Source: Vibrio sp. YMD68
GTDB taxonomy: Bacteria; Pseudomonadota; Gammaproteobacteria; Enterobacterales; Vibrionaceae
Assembly (NCBI RefSeq): GCF_029958905.1
Contig: NZ_CP124614.1
Coordinates: forward strand, 2,232,001 to 2,296,000
DNA length: 64,000 nt
Reading direction: 5' to 3'
Shown: positions 54,463-64,000 of the stretch, piece by piece
Layout: the number at the start of each line of letters is the position of its first letter
Position numbering within the stretch: the stretch's first letter is position 1
Notes under the pieces: model-generated
The model's input: only the letters and a program-made list of their open reading frames with translations
Databases searched by the model: none
What the model was told of the DNA's origin: nothing
Program-made: the position numbers and the translations under genes

Positions 54463-56442
54463 TTATGCCTCCTTTAGACCGCGATCTGCAGCTGACTTTT
54501 CATCGCTTTTTCTGAATCGGTAACGTTTGTCACTGATTGCCAAAATGCCACCTAAAGCCATTAATAACGTACCGCCCCAAATCCAGCGAATAAAGGGTTT
54601 GTAATAAACACGTACTGCCCATGAAACGTTATCATCCAGGCGTTCACCCATTGCGATATAAAGGTCACGCGTAACGGCTGCATCAATAGCGGCTTCGGTC
54701 ATCATTGATTTCGATGTACGATAGAAGCGCTTCTCTGCATGCAGAGTATTGACGTATTCACCGTCTTTGGTGATTTCAAAATCGGCAATGAAACCATCGT
54801 AATTCGGACCATCTTCATCACGAATTCCTTTAAAGTAAAAATCATACCCTTGGATTTGATAATGCTCACCCGGTGCTAAGCGAACGTCTCGCTCAATGCT
54901 GTAGTTCTGAACCATTGCGATACCAATAACGGTCACAGCCATACCGACGTGAGCAAGAATCATCGCCCAGTGACTGCGAGGCAGTTTGGTAATACCGACG
55001 GCAAAGCTATGTCTGTGCGTTGCTCGTTCGTAAAGCTCAAAGCCATGCATGATAATGATCCAGTAAGCCATAACCCAGCCCATGAACGCCATACCATTGT
55101 AATGTTCAGCAAAAAGATAAACAGAAAGCGCAGCAAGACCCAGTGATAACACACCTGAAATCACCATAGGTTTGATCAGCTTAGATAAGTGATCGCGCTT
55201 CCAACGGATAAGTGGCCCAATACCCAGTAAAAATGAGAATGGAATCATGAGCCAAGCGAATAGCATGTCAAAGAATGGCGCACCAATCGAGACAGAACCC
55301 AAGCCAAGCTGCTTATGAACCAGAGGCAATAATGTACCGACCAAAACCACCGTCAGCGCAGCGATCAAGAGTATATTGTTACCGAGTAATGCGTTTTCTC
55401 TGGAAACCAGATCAAAGTTACCACGTACACGTACTTTGGCCCCTTTAATGGCAAACAACAGTAAAGAGCCGCCAATAACAAAGATCAAGAAGCCTAGAAT
55501 AAACATTCCACGTGCAGGATCGGAGGCGAATGCATGTACTGACACTAAAATGCCAGAACGTACTAAGAATGTACCAAGTAAACTCAATGAAAACGCTGAG
55601 ATTGCCAGCAACACTGTCCACGCTTTAAATGTACCGCGCTTTTCAGTTACTGCTAATGAGTGCATCAACGCCGTACCTGCAAGCCAAGGCATAAATGACG
55701 CGTTTTCAACGGGATCCCAGAACCACCAGCCGCCCCAGCCGAGTTCGTAGTATGCCCACCATGAACCCAGAGAGATGCCGAGCGTTAAGAAGATCCACGC
55801 CGCCGTTGTCCAAGGACGAGACCAACGTGCCCACGCCGTATCTAATCGGCCAGACATGAGTGACGCAATAGCAAATGAAAAGGCGACAGAAAACCCTACG
55901 TACCCCATATACAGCATAGGCGGGTGAACAATCAGCCCAGGATCTTGCAGTAACGGGTTTAAGTCACGACCGTCAACCGGGAAAAATGGCAGTGTTCGGT
56001 CAAATGGGTTGGAAGTCATGATGATGAACAGCAAGAAGCCGACGGTGATCATGCCCATGACGGCAAGAACCCTTGCAACCGATTCTTGTGGCATACCACG
56101 ACTAAATGACGCAACCGCGACAGTCCAACCAGCTTGAATGAGTGCCCATAATAGTAACGAACCTTCATGCGCCCCCCAAACCGCGGTTAATCTATAAAAC
56201 CACGGTAGCTGGCTATTTGAGTTATTCGCTACATATTGAACCGTAAAATCATTAACGTAAAACGCCCATAATAGAACGATGAATGACACCATGATAAGTA
56301 AGAACATACCCCAAGACAGTGGCCTTGCAGTATTCATTAACATCGTATCGTTTCTTGATGCACCAACAAGCGGCAAAATACTCAGAAGTACCGCCAGCCC
56401 CAAAGAAACGATGAGGGCAAAGTGGCCTATTTCAACAATCAT
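54463..56442 (-). CDS. ccmF: Cytochrome c heme lyase subunit CcmF
   Basis: A 659-residue polytopic protein with about 15 transmembrane helices. The heme-handling WWD domain reads [19 protein letters not shown], with conserved flanking His residues ([21 protein letters not shown]). It transfers heme from CcmE to apocytochrome. Overlaps ccmE by 4 bases. Confidence 0.96.
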   Translation of the reverse strand: MIVEIGHFALIVSLGLAVLLSILPLVGASRNDTMLMNTARPLSWGMFLLIMVSFIVLLWAFYVNDFTVQYVANNSNSQLPWFYRLTAVWGAHEGSLLLWALIQAGWTVAVASFSRGMPQESVARVLAVMGMITVGFLLFIIMTSNPFDRTLPFFPVDGRDLNPLLQDPGLIVHPPMLYMGYVGFSVAFSFAIASLMSGRLDTAWARWSRPWTTAAWIFLTLGISLGSWWAYYELGWGGWWFWDPVENASFMPWLAGTALMHSLAVTEKRGTFKAWTVLLAISAFSLSLLGTFLVRSGILVSVHAFASDPARGMFILGFLIFVIGGSLLLFAIKGAKVRVRGNFDLVSRENALLGNNILLIAALTVVLVGTLLPLVHKQLGLGSVSIGAPFFDMLFAWLMIPFSFLLGIGPLIRWKRDHLSKLIKPMVISGVLSLGLAALSVYLFAEHYNGMAFMGWVMAYWIIIMHGFELYERATHRHSFAVGITKLPRSHWAMILAHVGMAVTVIGIAMVQNYSIERDVRLAPGEHYQIQGYDFYFKGIRDEDGPNYDGFIADFEITKDGEYVNTLHAEKRFYRTSKSMMTEAAIDAAVTRDLYIAMGERLDDNVSWAVRVYYKPFIRWIWGGTLLMALGGILAISDKRYRFRKSDEKSAADRGLKEA

Positions 56443-56924
56443 TCATAGCTTCCTTGTTTTTGCTCTTCAGTGTACTGAAGCGGTTCATGCGTTTTTTTCA
56501 TCGCTTCGGCAATTTCTGATGGCACATATTCTTCATCGTGCTTGGCCAGTACTTCAAAGGCTTCTATTGTGGTAGCATCAGTTAATACACCCTGAGCAAC
56601 AATGCCTTGTCCTTCACGGAACAAGTCTGGGAGAATGCCTTCATAGAATACCGTCACTGTCGGGCCCACATCACGTAGGTCGAAGCTAACACGTAATGAC
56701 TTAGGATCACGAGATACCGAACCAGGCACCACCATTCCACCAATTCTCAGTCTTTGCCCAACTTCTGGCTTGCCGCCATTGGGCTTGCCATTGACGATTT
56801 CGGTCGGGGTGTAAAAAAGATCCATATTTTGATTCAGTGCGTAAAGCATTAAACCAACCGTTGTTGCGATACCAATAAATATCGCAAGGACAATACCGAG
56901 CCTCTTTTTACGTCTTGGGTTCAT
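56439..56924 (-). CDS. ccmE: Periplasmic heme chaperone CcmE
   Basis: A 161-residue protein: N-terminal signal anchor ([20 protein letters not shown]), OB-fold ([30 protein letters not shown]), and the heme-binding segment [15 protein letters not shown] in which His covalently binds heme and Tyr assists. The C-terminal tail is typical. Overlaps ccmD by 4 bases. Confidence 0.95.
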   Translation of the reverse strand: MNPRRKKRLGIVLAIFIGIATTVGLMLYALNQNMDLFYTPTEIVNGKPNGGKPEVGQRLRIGGMVVPGSVSRDPKSLRVSFDLRDVGPTVTVFYEGILPDLFREGQGIVAQGVLTDATTIEAFEVLAKHDEEYVPSEIAEAMKKTHEPLQYTEEQKQGSYE

Positions 56925-57127
56925 AAGGTGTTCTCCAAATCCTTCGCTGCATCGATTCGAGCTTGACGCTCTATTTTTGCTTGGACTTCTTTCAGTAAGT
57001 CCTTACCACGTCGAATACTTGTGACTAAAATAATTAACATTGATAAAAATGTAATGCCAAAGGCGCTCCACACATAAACAGCGTAGCCGCCCATTTCCAA
57101 TAGCTCGCTCAGTGAATCAAAATACAT
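56921..57127 (-). CDS. ccmD: Heme exporter protein CcmD
   Basis: A 68-residue protein with one transmembrane helix ([20 protein letters not shown]) and a charged tail ([20 protein letters not shown]). Start at 57127 ([14 protein letters not shown]) follows GGGGAG at 9 bases; the longer frame from 57175 overlaps ccmC. It helps release holo-CcmE from the CcmABC complex. Confidence 0.92.
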   Translation of the reverse strand: MYFDSLSELLEMGGYAVYVWSAFGITFLSMLIILVTSIRRGKDLLKEVQAKIERQARIDAAKDLENTL

Positions 57128-57129
57128 AA

Positions 57130-57882
57130 TTAAACACTCCCCTGAGATTTTTTCGTAGCAAGGCTGATGACCCAAGGTCTATGGCTTTCTTGACTGATGA
57201 TTTCATTACGAAAACGAATCATAGTGACCCAGCCGAAGAAAAAAGCAAAACCAAAGATATTGAGCAGCAGCGGCCACAACATGTCATTTGAAATCGAAGG
57301 GCTATCAAACTTCGTAATAGTTGCCCCCTGATGAAGCGTATTCCACCATTCGACTGAAAAGTGAATAATGGGAATATTCACCACGCCGACTATGGCTAGA
57401 ATACCCGCCGCTTTCGCCGCTGTTTTTTGATCGTCAAAGGCATTATAAAGAGCAATAACACCGAGATAGAGAAATAGCAGAATCAACTCAGAGGTTAGCC
57501 GAGCATCCCAAACCCACCATGTTCCCCACATTGGTTTGCCCCACACTGCGCCAGTCAACAGAGCGATAAAAGTGAATACTGCACCAATAGGAGCCATCGC
57601 TGAAACAGCCATACTGGACAAACGCACTTGCCAAACAAGGCCAATAAAGGCCGCTGTGGCCATCGACATATAAGCACCCATCGACCAAATCGCCGACGGT
57701 ACGTGGATATAGATAATTCTGAAACTGTTGCCTTGTTGATAATCAGACGGTGCGAACACCAAACCCCAAATGGTACCTACAGACAGACACAATAGCGCCA
57801 GTACCGCAAACCAGGGCATCAACTTACCACACAACTGATAAGAGGTTTCAGGCCTTGCATAAGGATGAAGCCATTTCCACAT
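57130..57882 (-). CDS. ccmC: Heme exporter protein CcmC
   Basis: A 250-residue protein with six transmembrane helices. WWD motif WGTWWVWDARLTSELIL with flanking periplasmic His residues (IYIHVPSAIWSM, HFSVEWWNTLHQG) attaches heme to CcmE. ATG at 57882 (MWKWLHPYARPE) is chosen; a GTG 12 bases upstream is possible. Confidence 0.96.
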   Translation of the reverse strand: MWKWLHPYARPETSYQLCGKLMPWFAVLALLCLSVGTIWGLVFAPSDYQQGNSFRIIYIHVPSAIWSMGAYMSMATAAFIGLVWQVRLSSMAVSAMAPIGAVFTFIALLTGAVWGKPMWGTWWVWDARLTSELILLFLYLGVIALYNAFDDQKTAAKAAGILAIVGVVNIPIIHFSVEWWNTLHQGATITKFDSPSISNDMLWPLLLNIFGFAFFFGWVTMIRFRNEIISQESHRPWVISLATKKSQGSV

Positions 57883-57951
57883 TGTCTTTCTCACTCTAAC
57901 TTCGTTAAGACGAACTTAATGTCCGTTCTATAGTTTTTACTCGTAAATTTT

Positions 57952-58620
57952 TTAATGAACGCTAACGCGAAGTGCCACACTAATGGCAAATGGAGTCATT
58001 GTCATCGATCCCGCTAACATGGCCCCCAAAATAGCCAACTGACCATTATAGGCGGCGCCTAATGAAGCCGCATCAATAGCCGACGTCGCAAAAATCAAAA
58101 TCGGAATATACAGGGGTAAAATCAGCAAACTGAGCAATACACCGCCTTTTTGTAAACCGACCGTAAGTGCAACGCCGATAGCGCCAATGAAACTCAGAGC
58201 GGGTGTTCCTATGATGAGCGTCAATACCACCGCTTTCCACGTCTCGTAGTCTAAAGAGAGTAGAATCAATAACAGAGGGCTAATAATAATCAGCGGTAAC
58301 CCTGTTAACACCCAGTGAGCAAATACCTTGGAAATCACCACGACAGGCAGTGGGATTGGCATAAGCATCATTTGCTCTAGAGCACCGTCTTGAAAGTCAT
58401 CACGAAAAAGGCGCTCTAACGAAAGCAACGCAGACAACAAGGCCGCAACCCATACAATTCCTGCGGCTATTCGAGCCAGTAGGTTTGGCTCTGGTCCAAT
58501 ACTCAATGGAAACAAAGTAATGACGATGATAAAAAACCACAGCGGATTGAAAATATCAGCCTGTCGTCGGAAAGCGATCAATAGCTCTCGACGAACAATG
58601 GTATTCATAGTGGCGATCAT
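57952..58620 (-). CDS. ccmB: Heme exporter permease CcmB
   Basis: A 222-residue membrane protein with six helices. MNTIVRRELLIAFRRQADIF and NPLWFFIIVITLFPLSIGPE are family-specific; FRDDFQDGALEQMMLMP follows. With CcmA it forms the ABC module that frees holo-CcmE. It starts 2 bases after ccmA. Confidence 0.96.
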   Translation of the reverse strand: MIATMNTIVRRELLIAFRRQADIFNPLWFFIIVITLFPLSIGPEPNLLARIAAGIVWVAALLSALLSLERLFRDDFQDGALEQMMLMPIPLPVVVISKVFAHWVLTGLPLIIISPLLLILLSLDYETWKAVVLTLIIGTPALSFIGAIGVALTVGLQKGGVLLSLLILPLYIPILIFATSAIDAASLGAAYNGQLAILGAMLAGSMTMTPFAISVALRVSVH

Positions 58621-58622
58621 CG

Positions 58623-59243
58623 TTAGCTACCTAATTTGATTTTTCTTAACTTGGGGTTATCTGTAAACATGTCTTGATGCGTCGTTAACATAACGATGCC
58701 ACCGTTTTCTGCGTGTTGTAGAAAAAGAGCTTCAAGAACCTTAACGCCTTGTTTATCGATGGCAGTCAACGGCTCGTCAAGAATCCATAATTTTTGCTTA
58801 CTCAGCCAAAGACGGGCTAGTGCGACACGACGTTGTTGACCAGCAGACAATTGTGCAACGGGTACATCTTCTCTACCCGCGAGGCCGACTTTAGTCAGTG
58901 CGCTGAAAATAGAGTTTTTATCGTCAGATTCAGGTGAGTGAATGGATTGGTAGAAATGAAGGTTTTCATAAGCCGTCAGCTCTCTCTTAACCCCGGTCTG
59001 ATGACCAAGAAACAGCAAATCTTGATGGAAAGATTCACGGTTCGATTCAATATTTTCTTGATTCCAATAAATCTCGCCTTCGTCTCTATCGCCAAGCCCA
59101 GTAATAATGCGTAACAGTGTGGTTTTACCTGTTCCATTACGGCCTTCCACTTGAACCAATTCCCCTTCATTTACGGTAAAAGACAAAGATTCAAACAGGG
59201 CTCTTTCGTCTCGAATGGCAGTGAGCTTTTTTACTTCTAGCAT
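58623..59243 (-). CDS. ccmA: Heme exporter ATPase CcmA
   Basis: A 206-residue ATPase: Walker [13 protein letters not shown] (about residues 34-45), signature [16 protein letters not shown], Walker [14 protein letters not shown]-loop TTHQ. First gene of the ccm operon. The region upstream (59244-59396) should hold its promoter. Confidence 0.96.
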   Translation of the reverse strand: MLEVKKLTAIRDERALFESLSFTVNEGELVQVEGRNGTGKTTLLRIITGLGDRDEGEIYWNQENIESNRESFHQDLLFLGHQTGVKRELTAYENLHFYQSIHSPESDDKNSIFSALTKVGLAGREDVPVAQLSAGQQRRVALARLWLSKQKLWILDEPLTAIDKQGVKVLEALFLQHAENGGIVMLTTHQDMFTDNPKLRKIKLGS

Positions 59244-59396
59244 GTGTTGTCATCAAGAAAATTCATGAAACTTATATTAACACAGCCATCGTTATACGAA
59301 ATAGTCTATCCACATCGTGAGTCACGAAACAACGTAAGGAACTGTTAATATTTAATCACTTTTTGTCTCATTTACCACTTTTTAGTTACAAGTACT

Positions 59397-59424
59397 AAAA
59401 AAGGAAGCAATGCTTCCTTTTTTG
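59397..59424 (-). terminator. Terminator of the chemotaxis operon
   Basis: AAAAAAGGAAGCA and TGCTTCCTTTTTT form a symmetric stem with T6 on either strand. It lies directly after the DUF2802 stop codon and before ccmA. Confidence 0.88.
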
Positions 59425-59922
59425 TTATCTTCGATGATGACCCGCTCTTGGTCTCTGCTGAGGCTGCTTGTCTGGTGTGCTTTCCAATGGGGGGACTTTT
59501 TCTTTTCCCGTTAACTTATTTTGCAACGACATCATAAGTTCAGCTTCCGCTTTTGGCAGCTCACACTCTTCAATGAGCTCATGCAACCCAGCACCAAGTT
59601 GGACCATTTTGCTCGCCCTGGTGTAAAGACGTCCATCACTATCTGCATGTTCAAGTTCAGAAACCCTTTCATCTAAGTGCTTGATGATATCTTGCTGTTC
59701 ACTGAGCTTTTGACCTAGGCCAACGACTACAGAACGAACTTCAAGTAACTGTTTACTGGATTTTTGCAGTTCTTTATCCAAGCCTCGGATTTGTCGATGA
59801 TAAATCTCATGCTGTTTTTTTGCATTCGACTTAGAGCGATAGACCAATAAGCCCATCACTAAAACAACCAGGCTAAGTGCTCCCGCTATAATGGGAGCCT
59901 CAAACAAGAAATCAGGTGCCAT
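59425..59922 (-). CDS. DUF2802 membrane-anchored protein
   Basis: A 165-residue protein: N-terminal transmembrane helix (APIIAGALSLVVLVMGLLVY), a coiled coil of about 65 residues (IYHRQIRGLDKELQKSSKQL, LDERVSELEHA), then the DUF2802 segment (RASKMVQLGAGLHELIEECE, LPKAEAELMMSLQNK) and a disordered basic tail. Its place at the end of the chemotaxis operon, overlapping cheW by one base, is conserved in marine gammaproteobacteria. Function unknown; a polar or chemoreceptor-array role is inferred. Confidence 0.85.
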   Translation of the reverse strand: MAPDFLFEAPIIAGALSLVVLVMGLLVYRSKSNAKKQHEIYHRQIRGLDKELQKSSKQLLEVRSVVVGLGQKLSEQQDIIKHLDERVSELEHADSDGRLYTRASKMVQLGAGLHELIEECELPKAEAELMMSLQNKLTGKEKVPPLESTPDKQPQQRPRAGHHRR

Positions 59923-60416
59923 TATAGATGAGCCATGTCATCCCATTCTTCATCTGAAAGAAGCTTGTTAAGATCAACCAAAATAAGAAGCTTACCGTCT
60001 CGGTTGCTGACACCTTGGATGAATTTAGCACTTTCATCGGTACCAACACTTGGTGTGGTATCAATTTCAGAAGAACGTAAGTAAACCACTTCCGCAACAC
60101 TATCTACCAAGATACCAATCACTTGTCTCTCAGATTCGATAACGATAATTCGAGTGTTGTCGGTGATTTCACCTTCCATCAACCCAAAACGTGAACGGGT
60201 ATCAATAACGGTAACTACATTGCCACGAAGATTAATGATGCCTAATACGTAATCTGGAGCACCGGGGACTGGCGCTATTTCCGTATAGCGTAAAACTTCT
60301 CGCACCTGCATAACATTGATGCCATAAGTTTCTTCTTCAAGCTGGAACGTCACCCACTGAAGCACTTCGTCGTTAGACTGATCTTTTCTTACTTCGACTT
60401 CATTAGATTGAGACAT
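59922..60416 (-). CDS. cheW: Chemotaxis coupling protein CheW
   Basis: A 164-residue CheW domain: WVTFQLEEETYGINVMQVREV, then PDYVLGIINLRGNVVTVIDTR and VGILVDSVAEVVYL. It links chemoreceptors to CheA in the cytoplasm. Start 38 bases after parP. Confidence 0.96.
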   Translation of the reverse strand: MSQSNEVEVRKDQSNDEVLQWVTFQLEEETYGINVMQVREVLRYTEIAPVPGAPDYVLGIINLRGNVVTVIDTRSRFGLMEGEITDNTRIIVIESERQVIGILVDSVAEVVYLRSSEIDTTPSVGTDESAKFIQGVSNRDGKLLILVDLNKLLSDEEWDDMAHL

Positions 60417-60453
60417 ACCTTTTCCTCTCTAAGTCGTTTCCGACACAAATACG

Positions 60454-61497
60454 TTATTTATCGAGTGCTTTTACATCAAGCCCTGCATTAAGCATAGCTA
60501 TCAATTCTTCAACGTGAATTAAAGCGCACATTTTTTCTTTTACCATTCCCGCAAGCCAAGGGCGTTTTCCTGCCATTTCACGCCAGCGGACTTTGTCTGT
60601 ATTGAGCGACTCTGTCCCTTTTAATTCGGTACTAGCAAGTCCCCACATACTTTCACCCAACATCACAATATACTGATAATGCTCTTTATGGCTGTCATCT
60701 GATAATTTTTCAGACATCACCCACTCGGCCGTATCAACGACATCGAGCTGATTTTCTTTGCTTGTTTGCAAACCTAGATACCACCCTGGGCGTCCGATAA
60801 GGTGACTCAGTGTACCCAATCTATGGATTCCACCCAATTCATCAAGTGGTACGGCAAACATCACACCGTTAACATCAAAATACAGGACTTGAAAATCTTC
60901 AGTTCTTTTCGTGCTTTGCCAAACCTTGACCGGGCTTTCGTTAGCTTGCTCAACCGATATATCAGTTTCAATATCAACGTGTTGTTCTACAATTTCTTGT
61001 ATTTCATGAACCGGTTCTTCGATAATGGGCTCTTCGATGACAGGCTCAACAAGCGCCGTTTCTTCTACCTGTAGGGTCACCGTTTCATCGATTAAAACAT
61101 CGTCGACTACGGGCTCTTCTACCACGGTCCAGTCTTGCACCTCTCGCTCAGCTTTGGCTTCTTTTTCCGCGGCTATCTGTCGCGTATTTTGCTCAAGGAT
61201 TTCGTCTAAATCGAGCTCAGCCACAGGATTACTTGATTCTAACTGCTGTAAGAGTCGCTCTACGTCTTCCAGATTCGGAACAGCGATATCATCGTCATGA
61301 AGTTTATAGAATCTTTTTTCAGTTTGAGCTTCAGGTTGCGGCTCTGGCTCTAGTTCTGGTTCTAATTCAGACTCAAGAAGCGCCGTTTTCGCCTCCGACA
61401 TTGCTGGCTCAAGAGTTTCCGTGTCCTCTCCGTCCAACATCGCAGTAAAGTAGTCATCGAGAGCTTGCTCACTAGAAATCATCGATGAATTACTCAT
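60454..61497 (-). CDS. parP: Polar chemotaxis coupling protein ParP
   Basis: A 347-residue protein. The first about 200 residues are acidic and disordered (many Glu, Val and Pro; ELEPELEPEPQPEAQ, EEPIIEEPVHEIQE). The C-terminal 150 residues form a CheW-like domain (FQVLYFDVNGVMFAVPLDELGG, RPGWYLGLQ). In vibrios ParP binds ParC and CheA and keeps signalling arrays at the cell pole. It overlaps parC by 8 bases, as expected for that pair. Confidence 0.88.
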   Translation of the reverse strand: MSNSSMISSEQALDDYFTAMLDGEDTETLEPAMSEAKTALLESELEPELEPEPQPEAQTEKRFYKLHDDDIAVPNLEDVERLLQQLESSNPVAELDLDEILEQNTRQIAAEKEAKAEREVQDWTVVEEPVVDDVLIDETVTLQVEETALVEPVIEEPIIEEPVHEIQEIVEQHVDIETDISVEQANESPVKVWQSTKRTEDFQVLYFDVNGVMFAVPLDELGGIHRLGTLSHLIGRPGWYLGLQTSKENQLDVVDTAEWVMSEKLSDDSHKEHYQYIVMLGESMWGLASTELKGTESLNTDKVRWREMAGKRPWLAGMVKEKMCALIHVEELIAMLNAGLDVKALDK

Positions 61498-62266
61498 TAA
61501 TGCTTAACCTCTCGAGAAATAATAATAATTGCTTGTATGCGAATACGCCTCTGCTTCCCGCTGCGAAGTGCGAAACGGGTAAATGCCGCAAGCTAGCATC
61601 ACGAAATTTAGTATCAATCGGAACCGCTGAATTCCAAACCTGATCTGGGTAGTCTTTTTTCAACTGGTTGAGCGTATGTAATGAAGCATTAGTTCGTTTG
61701 TCATACATTGTCGGAACGATGGTGACTTTAAACGCTTTATTCCGTGATTTCTGCATAATGTCCAAGGTTCTGACCATTCGTTCTAAACCTTTCATTGCCA
61801 AAAACTCGGTTTGAACCGGAATAAGGATACGATCACTTGCTGCCAGTGCATTAACCATCATGACACCCAAAATAGGAGGGCAATCAATCAAGACATAATC
61901 ATAATGTTCACGCAATGCAAGAAGTGCACGTTTCAAAATCAAGCCCATACCACTTCGGTTACCCATAACTCGATCCAACGTCGCAAGTGACATATGAGCG
62001 GGTATGATATCGATCCCCTCGACATCTGACTTCAAAATCAAAGGGGTAACCGTTTGAGTGGTGTATTCTTTCAGTTGAAACAGATCAAATAAGCTTGCCG
62101 GCACATCGTCGGAATCATAACCAAGGTAGGTTGTTAAAGAACCATGCGGGTCAGTATCAACCAATAGCACTCTATGTCCTTGCTTACTTAGTAAGCCCGC
62201 TAAGGTGACGGTAGTGGTGGTTTTCCCTACGCCTCCTTTTTGGTTTGCTACGCTCCAAACTATCAT
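61490..62266 (-). CDS. parC: Polar chemotaxis ParA-like ATPase ParC
   Basis: A 258-residue ParA/MinD-type ATPase: deviant Walker A KGGVGKTTTTVTLAG (residues 10-24), VLLVDTDPHGSLT, and Walker B-like YVLIDCPPILG. In Vibrio, ParC forms a polar focus and gradient that positions chemotaxis arrays. The partner gene parP follows and cheB precedes by 9 bases. It is not the plasmid partition protein or topoisomerase IV subunit that share the symbol. Confidence 0.9.
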   Translation of the reverse strand: MIVWSVANQKGGVGKTTTTVTLAGLLSKQGHRVLLVDTDPHGSLTTYLGYDSDDVPASLFDLFQLKEYTTQTVTPLILKSDVEGIDIIPAHMSLATLDRVMGNRSGMGLILKRALLALREHYDYVLIDCPPILGVMMVNALAASDRILIPVQTEFLAMKGLERMVRTLDIMQKSRNKAFKVTIVPTMYDKRTNASLHTLNQLKKDYPDQVWNSAVPIDTKFRDASLRHLPVSHFAAGSRGVFAYKQLLLFLERLSINE

Positions 62267-62275
62267 TCAGTTCCC

Positions 62276-63388
62276 CTACCCTAGACCGACTTCGACGAGC
62301 ATACGCTCTGCAATGCGATCTAGTGGTAAATCTTCGGTAGAAAGTCCCGCTTTTGCTACGGCCTGTGGCATCCCATAAACAACGCAACTTTCTTCATCTT
62401 GTGCCCAAATAGTGGCTCCTGCTGTCTTCAGCATTCGAGCGCCTTCTCGTCCATCCGCTCCCATACCCGTCAATACCATTGAAAGTACTTTGTCTGTATA
62501 GATTTTAGCCGCAGACCCGAAGGTAACATCAACACAAGGTTTGTAATTCATGCGTTCTCCGCCATCGATTACTCGTAACCTTGCCGAGCCCGGTCGGCCG
62601 TCAACCATCATCTGTTTGCCTCCCGGAGCCAAATACGCGACGCCCGGACGCAATACATCACCATCTTGCGCTTCTTTGACTTCAATCTTACACAGTGAGT
62701 TCAGTCGACTCGCAAACGCAGACGTAAACGTGGCCGGCATATGCTGAATAAGCAAAATAGGATGTGGATAATTTTGCGGGAGTTTCGTTAAGATCTTCTG
62801 CAAAGCAACGGGGCCACCTGTTGAGGTTCCAATCGCCGTTAACTGGTACTTTTTACCACTGGCTTTAAATCGAGTTGCAACCGTTGGAGCCGCAGGGCGT
62901 GTGAGGCGCGTACCCACTGCTGGCTTCGTTGCCAACGAGGATGTGCTCGCTGATGGACGAACAGCAGGAGCCGCTCGTCTCATCATCGCACGCTTAGAGG
63001 CAATCTGAATAACACGCTGTTGCAACAAAGACACAGCATCATCGCGGTTACGTGCAATGTCTTCAAATTTCTTAGGTAGAAAATCAAGAGCGCCCGCGTC
63101 AAGAGCGTCAAGCGTGGCTTTTGCTCCATCGTGAGTCAATGACGAAAACATCAAAATCGGTGTTGGACAGGCCGCCATTATTTGCTTAACAGCAGTAATG
63201 CCATCCATAACCGGCATTTCAATGTCCATGGTGATGACATCAGGCTTGAGAGTTTTCGCTTTTTCTACCGCCTCTTTGCCATTCACGGCAACATCCATCA
63301 CTTCTAATCGCGATTCCGCATTAATTATCTCGCTCACTCTGCGTCTAAAAAAGCTAGAGTCATCAACCACGAGTACTTTAATCGCCAT
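62276..63388 (-). CDS. cheB: Chemotaxis methylesterase CheB
   Basis: A 370-residue response regulator/esterase. Receiver domain with Asp in [13 protein letters not shown], a linker of about 60 residues rich in Ala, Pro and Arg, then the methylesterase domain with catalytic Ser ([11 protein letters not shown]), His ([15 protein letters not shown]) and Asp ([11 protein letters not shown]). It demethylates and deamidates chemoreceptors. Longer linker than in Escherichia coli. Confidence 0.96.
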   Translation of the reverse strand: MAIKVLVVDDSSFFRRRVSEIINAESRLEVMDVAVNGKEAVEKAKTLKPDVITMDIEMPVMDGITAVKQIMAACPTPILMFSSLTHDGAKATLDALDAGALDFLPKKFEDIARNRDDAVSLLQQRVIQIASKRAMMRRAAPAVRPSASTSSLATKPAVGTRLTRPAAPTVATRFKASGKKYQLTAIGTSTGGPVALQKILTKLPQNYPHPILLIQHMPATFTSAFASRLNSLCKIEVKEAQDGDVLRPGVAYLAPGGKQMMVDGRPGSARLRVIDGGERMNYKPCVDVTFGSAAKIYTDKVLSMVLTGMGADGREGARMLKTAGATIWAQDEESCVVYGMPQAVAKAGLSTEDLPLDRIAERMLVEVGLG

Positions 63389-63415
63389 AGGTTCCCTTTT
63401 ATCTACTGACTGCGA

Positions 63416-64000
63416 CTAGATTCTTGAAGCGGCAGCGTACTGCTTCAACAAGTCTGGTACGTCTAAAATGAGTGCGATGTGACCATCACTGGTAATTGTC
63501 GCACCTGCCATACCCGGTGTACCTTGTAATAGTTTATCAAGGGGTTTAATGACCACTTCTTCTTGACCAATCAAAGCATCAACCACAAAGCCAACTCGTT
63601 GACTGCCAATTTGAACAATCACGACATGACCATGGCCTTTTCTCAATTCAACCATTCCGTCTTGAGGCGATAACCAGTTCTGCAAGTAAAACAGCGGGAT
63701 AGACTTATCACGAACAATGATCGTCAGCTGTCCATCGACAATATTGGTTCGGCTTAAATCAAGATGGAAAATTTCATTAACACTGGCCAGAGGCAGTGCA
63801 AAAGGATGACCAGCAACGCCCACCATTAATGTCGGCAAGATAGCCAGAGTTAGCGGTACCTTGATGGTTATTTTGGTGCCTTTGGTCAGCTCTGAATCAA
63901 TATCTATCGAACCATTAAGGGTATTGATCGCGGTTTTCACCACGTCCATTCCCACGCCACGTCCTGATATATCCGATATTTTTTCTTTGCTTGAAAAGCC
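63416..64000 (-). CDS. cheA: Chemotaxis histidine kinase CheA, C-terminal part
   Basis: The frame is open to the window edge, so only about 194 C-terminal residues are seen. It includes the end of the kinase domain (SDISGRGVGMDVVKTAINTL, G2-like box; LTKGTKITIKVPLTLAI) and the CheW-like P5 domain (PFALPLASVNEIFHLD, VGFVVDALIGQEEVVIKPLD, GATITSDGHIALILDVPDLL). It phosphorylates CheY and CheB. An internal Met near 63955 is not the start. It precedes cheB by 27 bases. Confidence 0.95.
   Translation of the reverse strand, partial: GFSSKEKISDISGRGVGMDVVKTAINTLNGSIDIDSELTKGTKITIKVPLTLAILPTLMVGVAGHPFALPLASVNEIFHLDLSRTNIVDGQLTIIVRDKSIPLFYLQNWLSPQDGMVELRKGHGHVVIVQIGSQRVGFVVDALIGQEEVVIKPLDKLLQGTPGMAGATITSDGHIALILDVPDLLKQYAAASRI

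Noticed and set aside
61490..62266. Plasmid or integrated element partition gene (ParA)
   Set aside because: The ATPase is embedded between cheB and parP, which identifies it as the chemotaxis ATPase ParC; there is no parB or parS and no origin.
1..64000. CRISPR arrays, tRNA or rRNA genes, complete insertion sequences
   Set aside because: No evenly spaced direct repeats with unique spacers, no tRNA or rRNA motifs and no full transposase were seen; the tandem arrays have no spacers.

Overview
The window looks like a stretch of the larger chromosome of a marine gammaproteobacterium of the genus Vibrio or a close relative. Evidence: a chemotaxis cluster carrying the Vibrio-type polar ATPase ParC and coupling protein ParP, a complete ccmABCDEFGHI operon, two consecutive fadL genes, fadI-fadJ, and the ffs / atl / ybaY / tesB and recR-ybaB-dnaX-apt-ybaN blocks in enterobacterial-like order. 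The genus call is inferred from gene content; no phylogeny was possible.

Layout. 1-16 kb is accessory and regulatory: a LysR regulator divergent from a metallo-beta-lactamase-fold protein and a DsbA-like protein, then a PhnCDEE-type ABC importer, a periplasmic glycerophosphodiester phosphodiesterase, and a PgtA/PgtB-like sigma-54 two-component system. Both the importer and the phosphodiesterase have a good sigma-54 promoter (GG-N10-GC), and a shared TCATTnnTGTCC motif lies the same distance upstream of each. I read these as one organophosphate-scavenging regulon, the most interesting system here. A decayed amino-acid-binding protein, a small lipoprotein and an RstAB-like two-component system follow.

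14.6-27 kb holds scattered single genes (M20 peptidase, DUF3299 protein, YcxB-like protein, PhyH dioxygenase, family 3 solute-binding protein, EamA exporter with its AraC regulator) and a siderophore locus. That locus keeps a TonB receptor with a Fur-like site and an AraC/GyrI-like regulator, but its reductase and ABC ATPase survive only as frameshifted remnants.

27.3-42.4 kb is mostly core: signal recognition particle RNA, a solute-binding/GGDEF diguanylate cyclase, an alkyltransferase-like protein, a YbaY lipoprotein, TesB, an Lrp regulator divergent from a cysteine synthase-fold enzyme, the recR-ybaB-dnaX-apt-ybaN block, an RssB-like response regulator, a LysR regulator and a YdjA-type nitroreductase. 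Several gene ends carry short tandem repeats.

42.5-51.1 kb is a long-chain fatty acid module: fadI-fadJ behind FadR-like and PsrA-like operators, a candidate small RNA, an ECF sigma factor with a DUF3379 membrane partner, and two fadL genes. 51.2-64 kb runs leftward: mlaA, then cytochrome c maturation (ccmABCDEFGHI transcribed toward mlaA), then cheA (cut by the window end)-cheB-parC-parP-cheW-DUF2802. Terminators separate most of these units.
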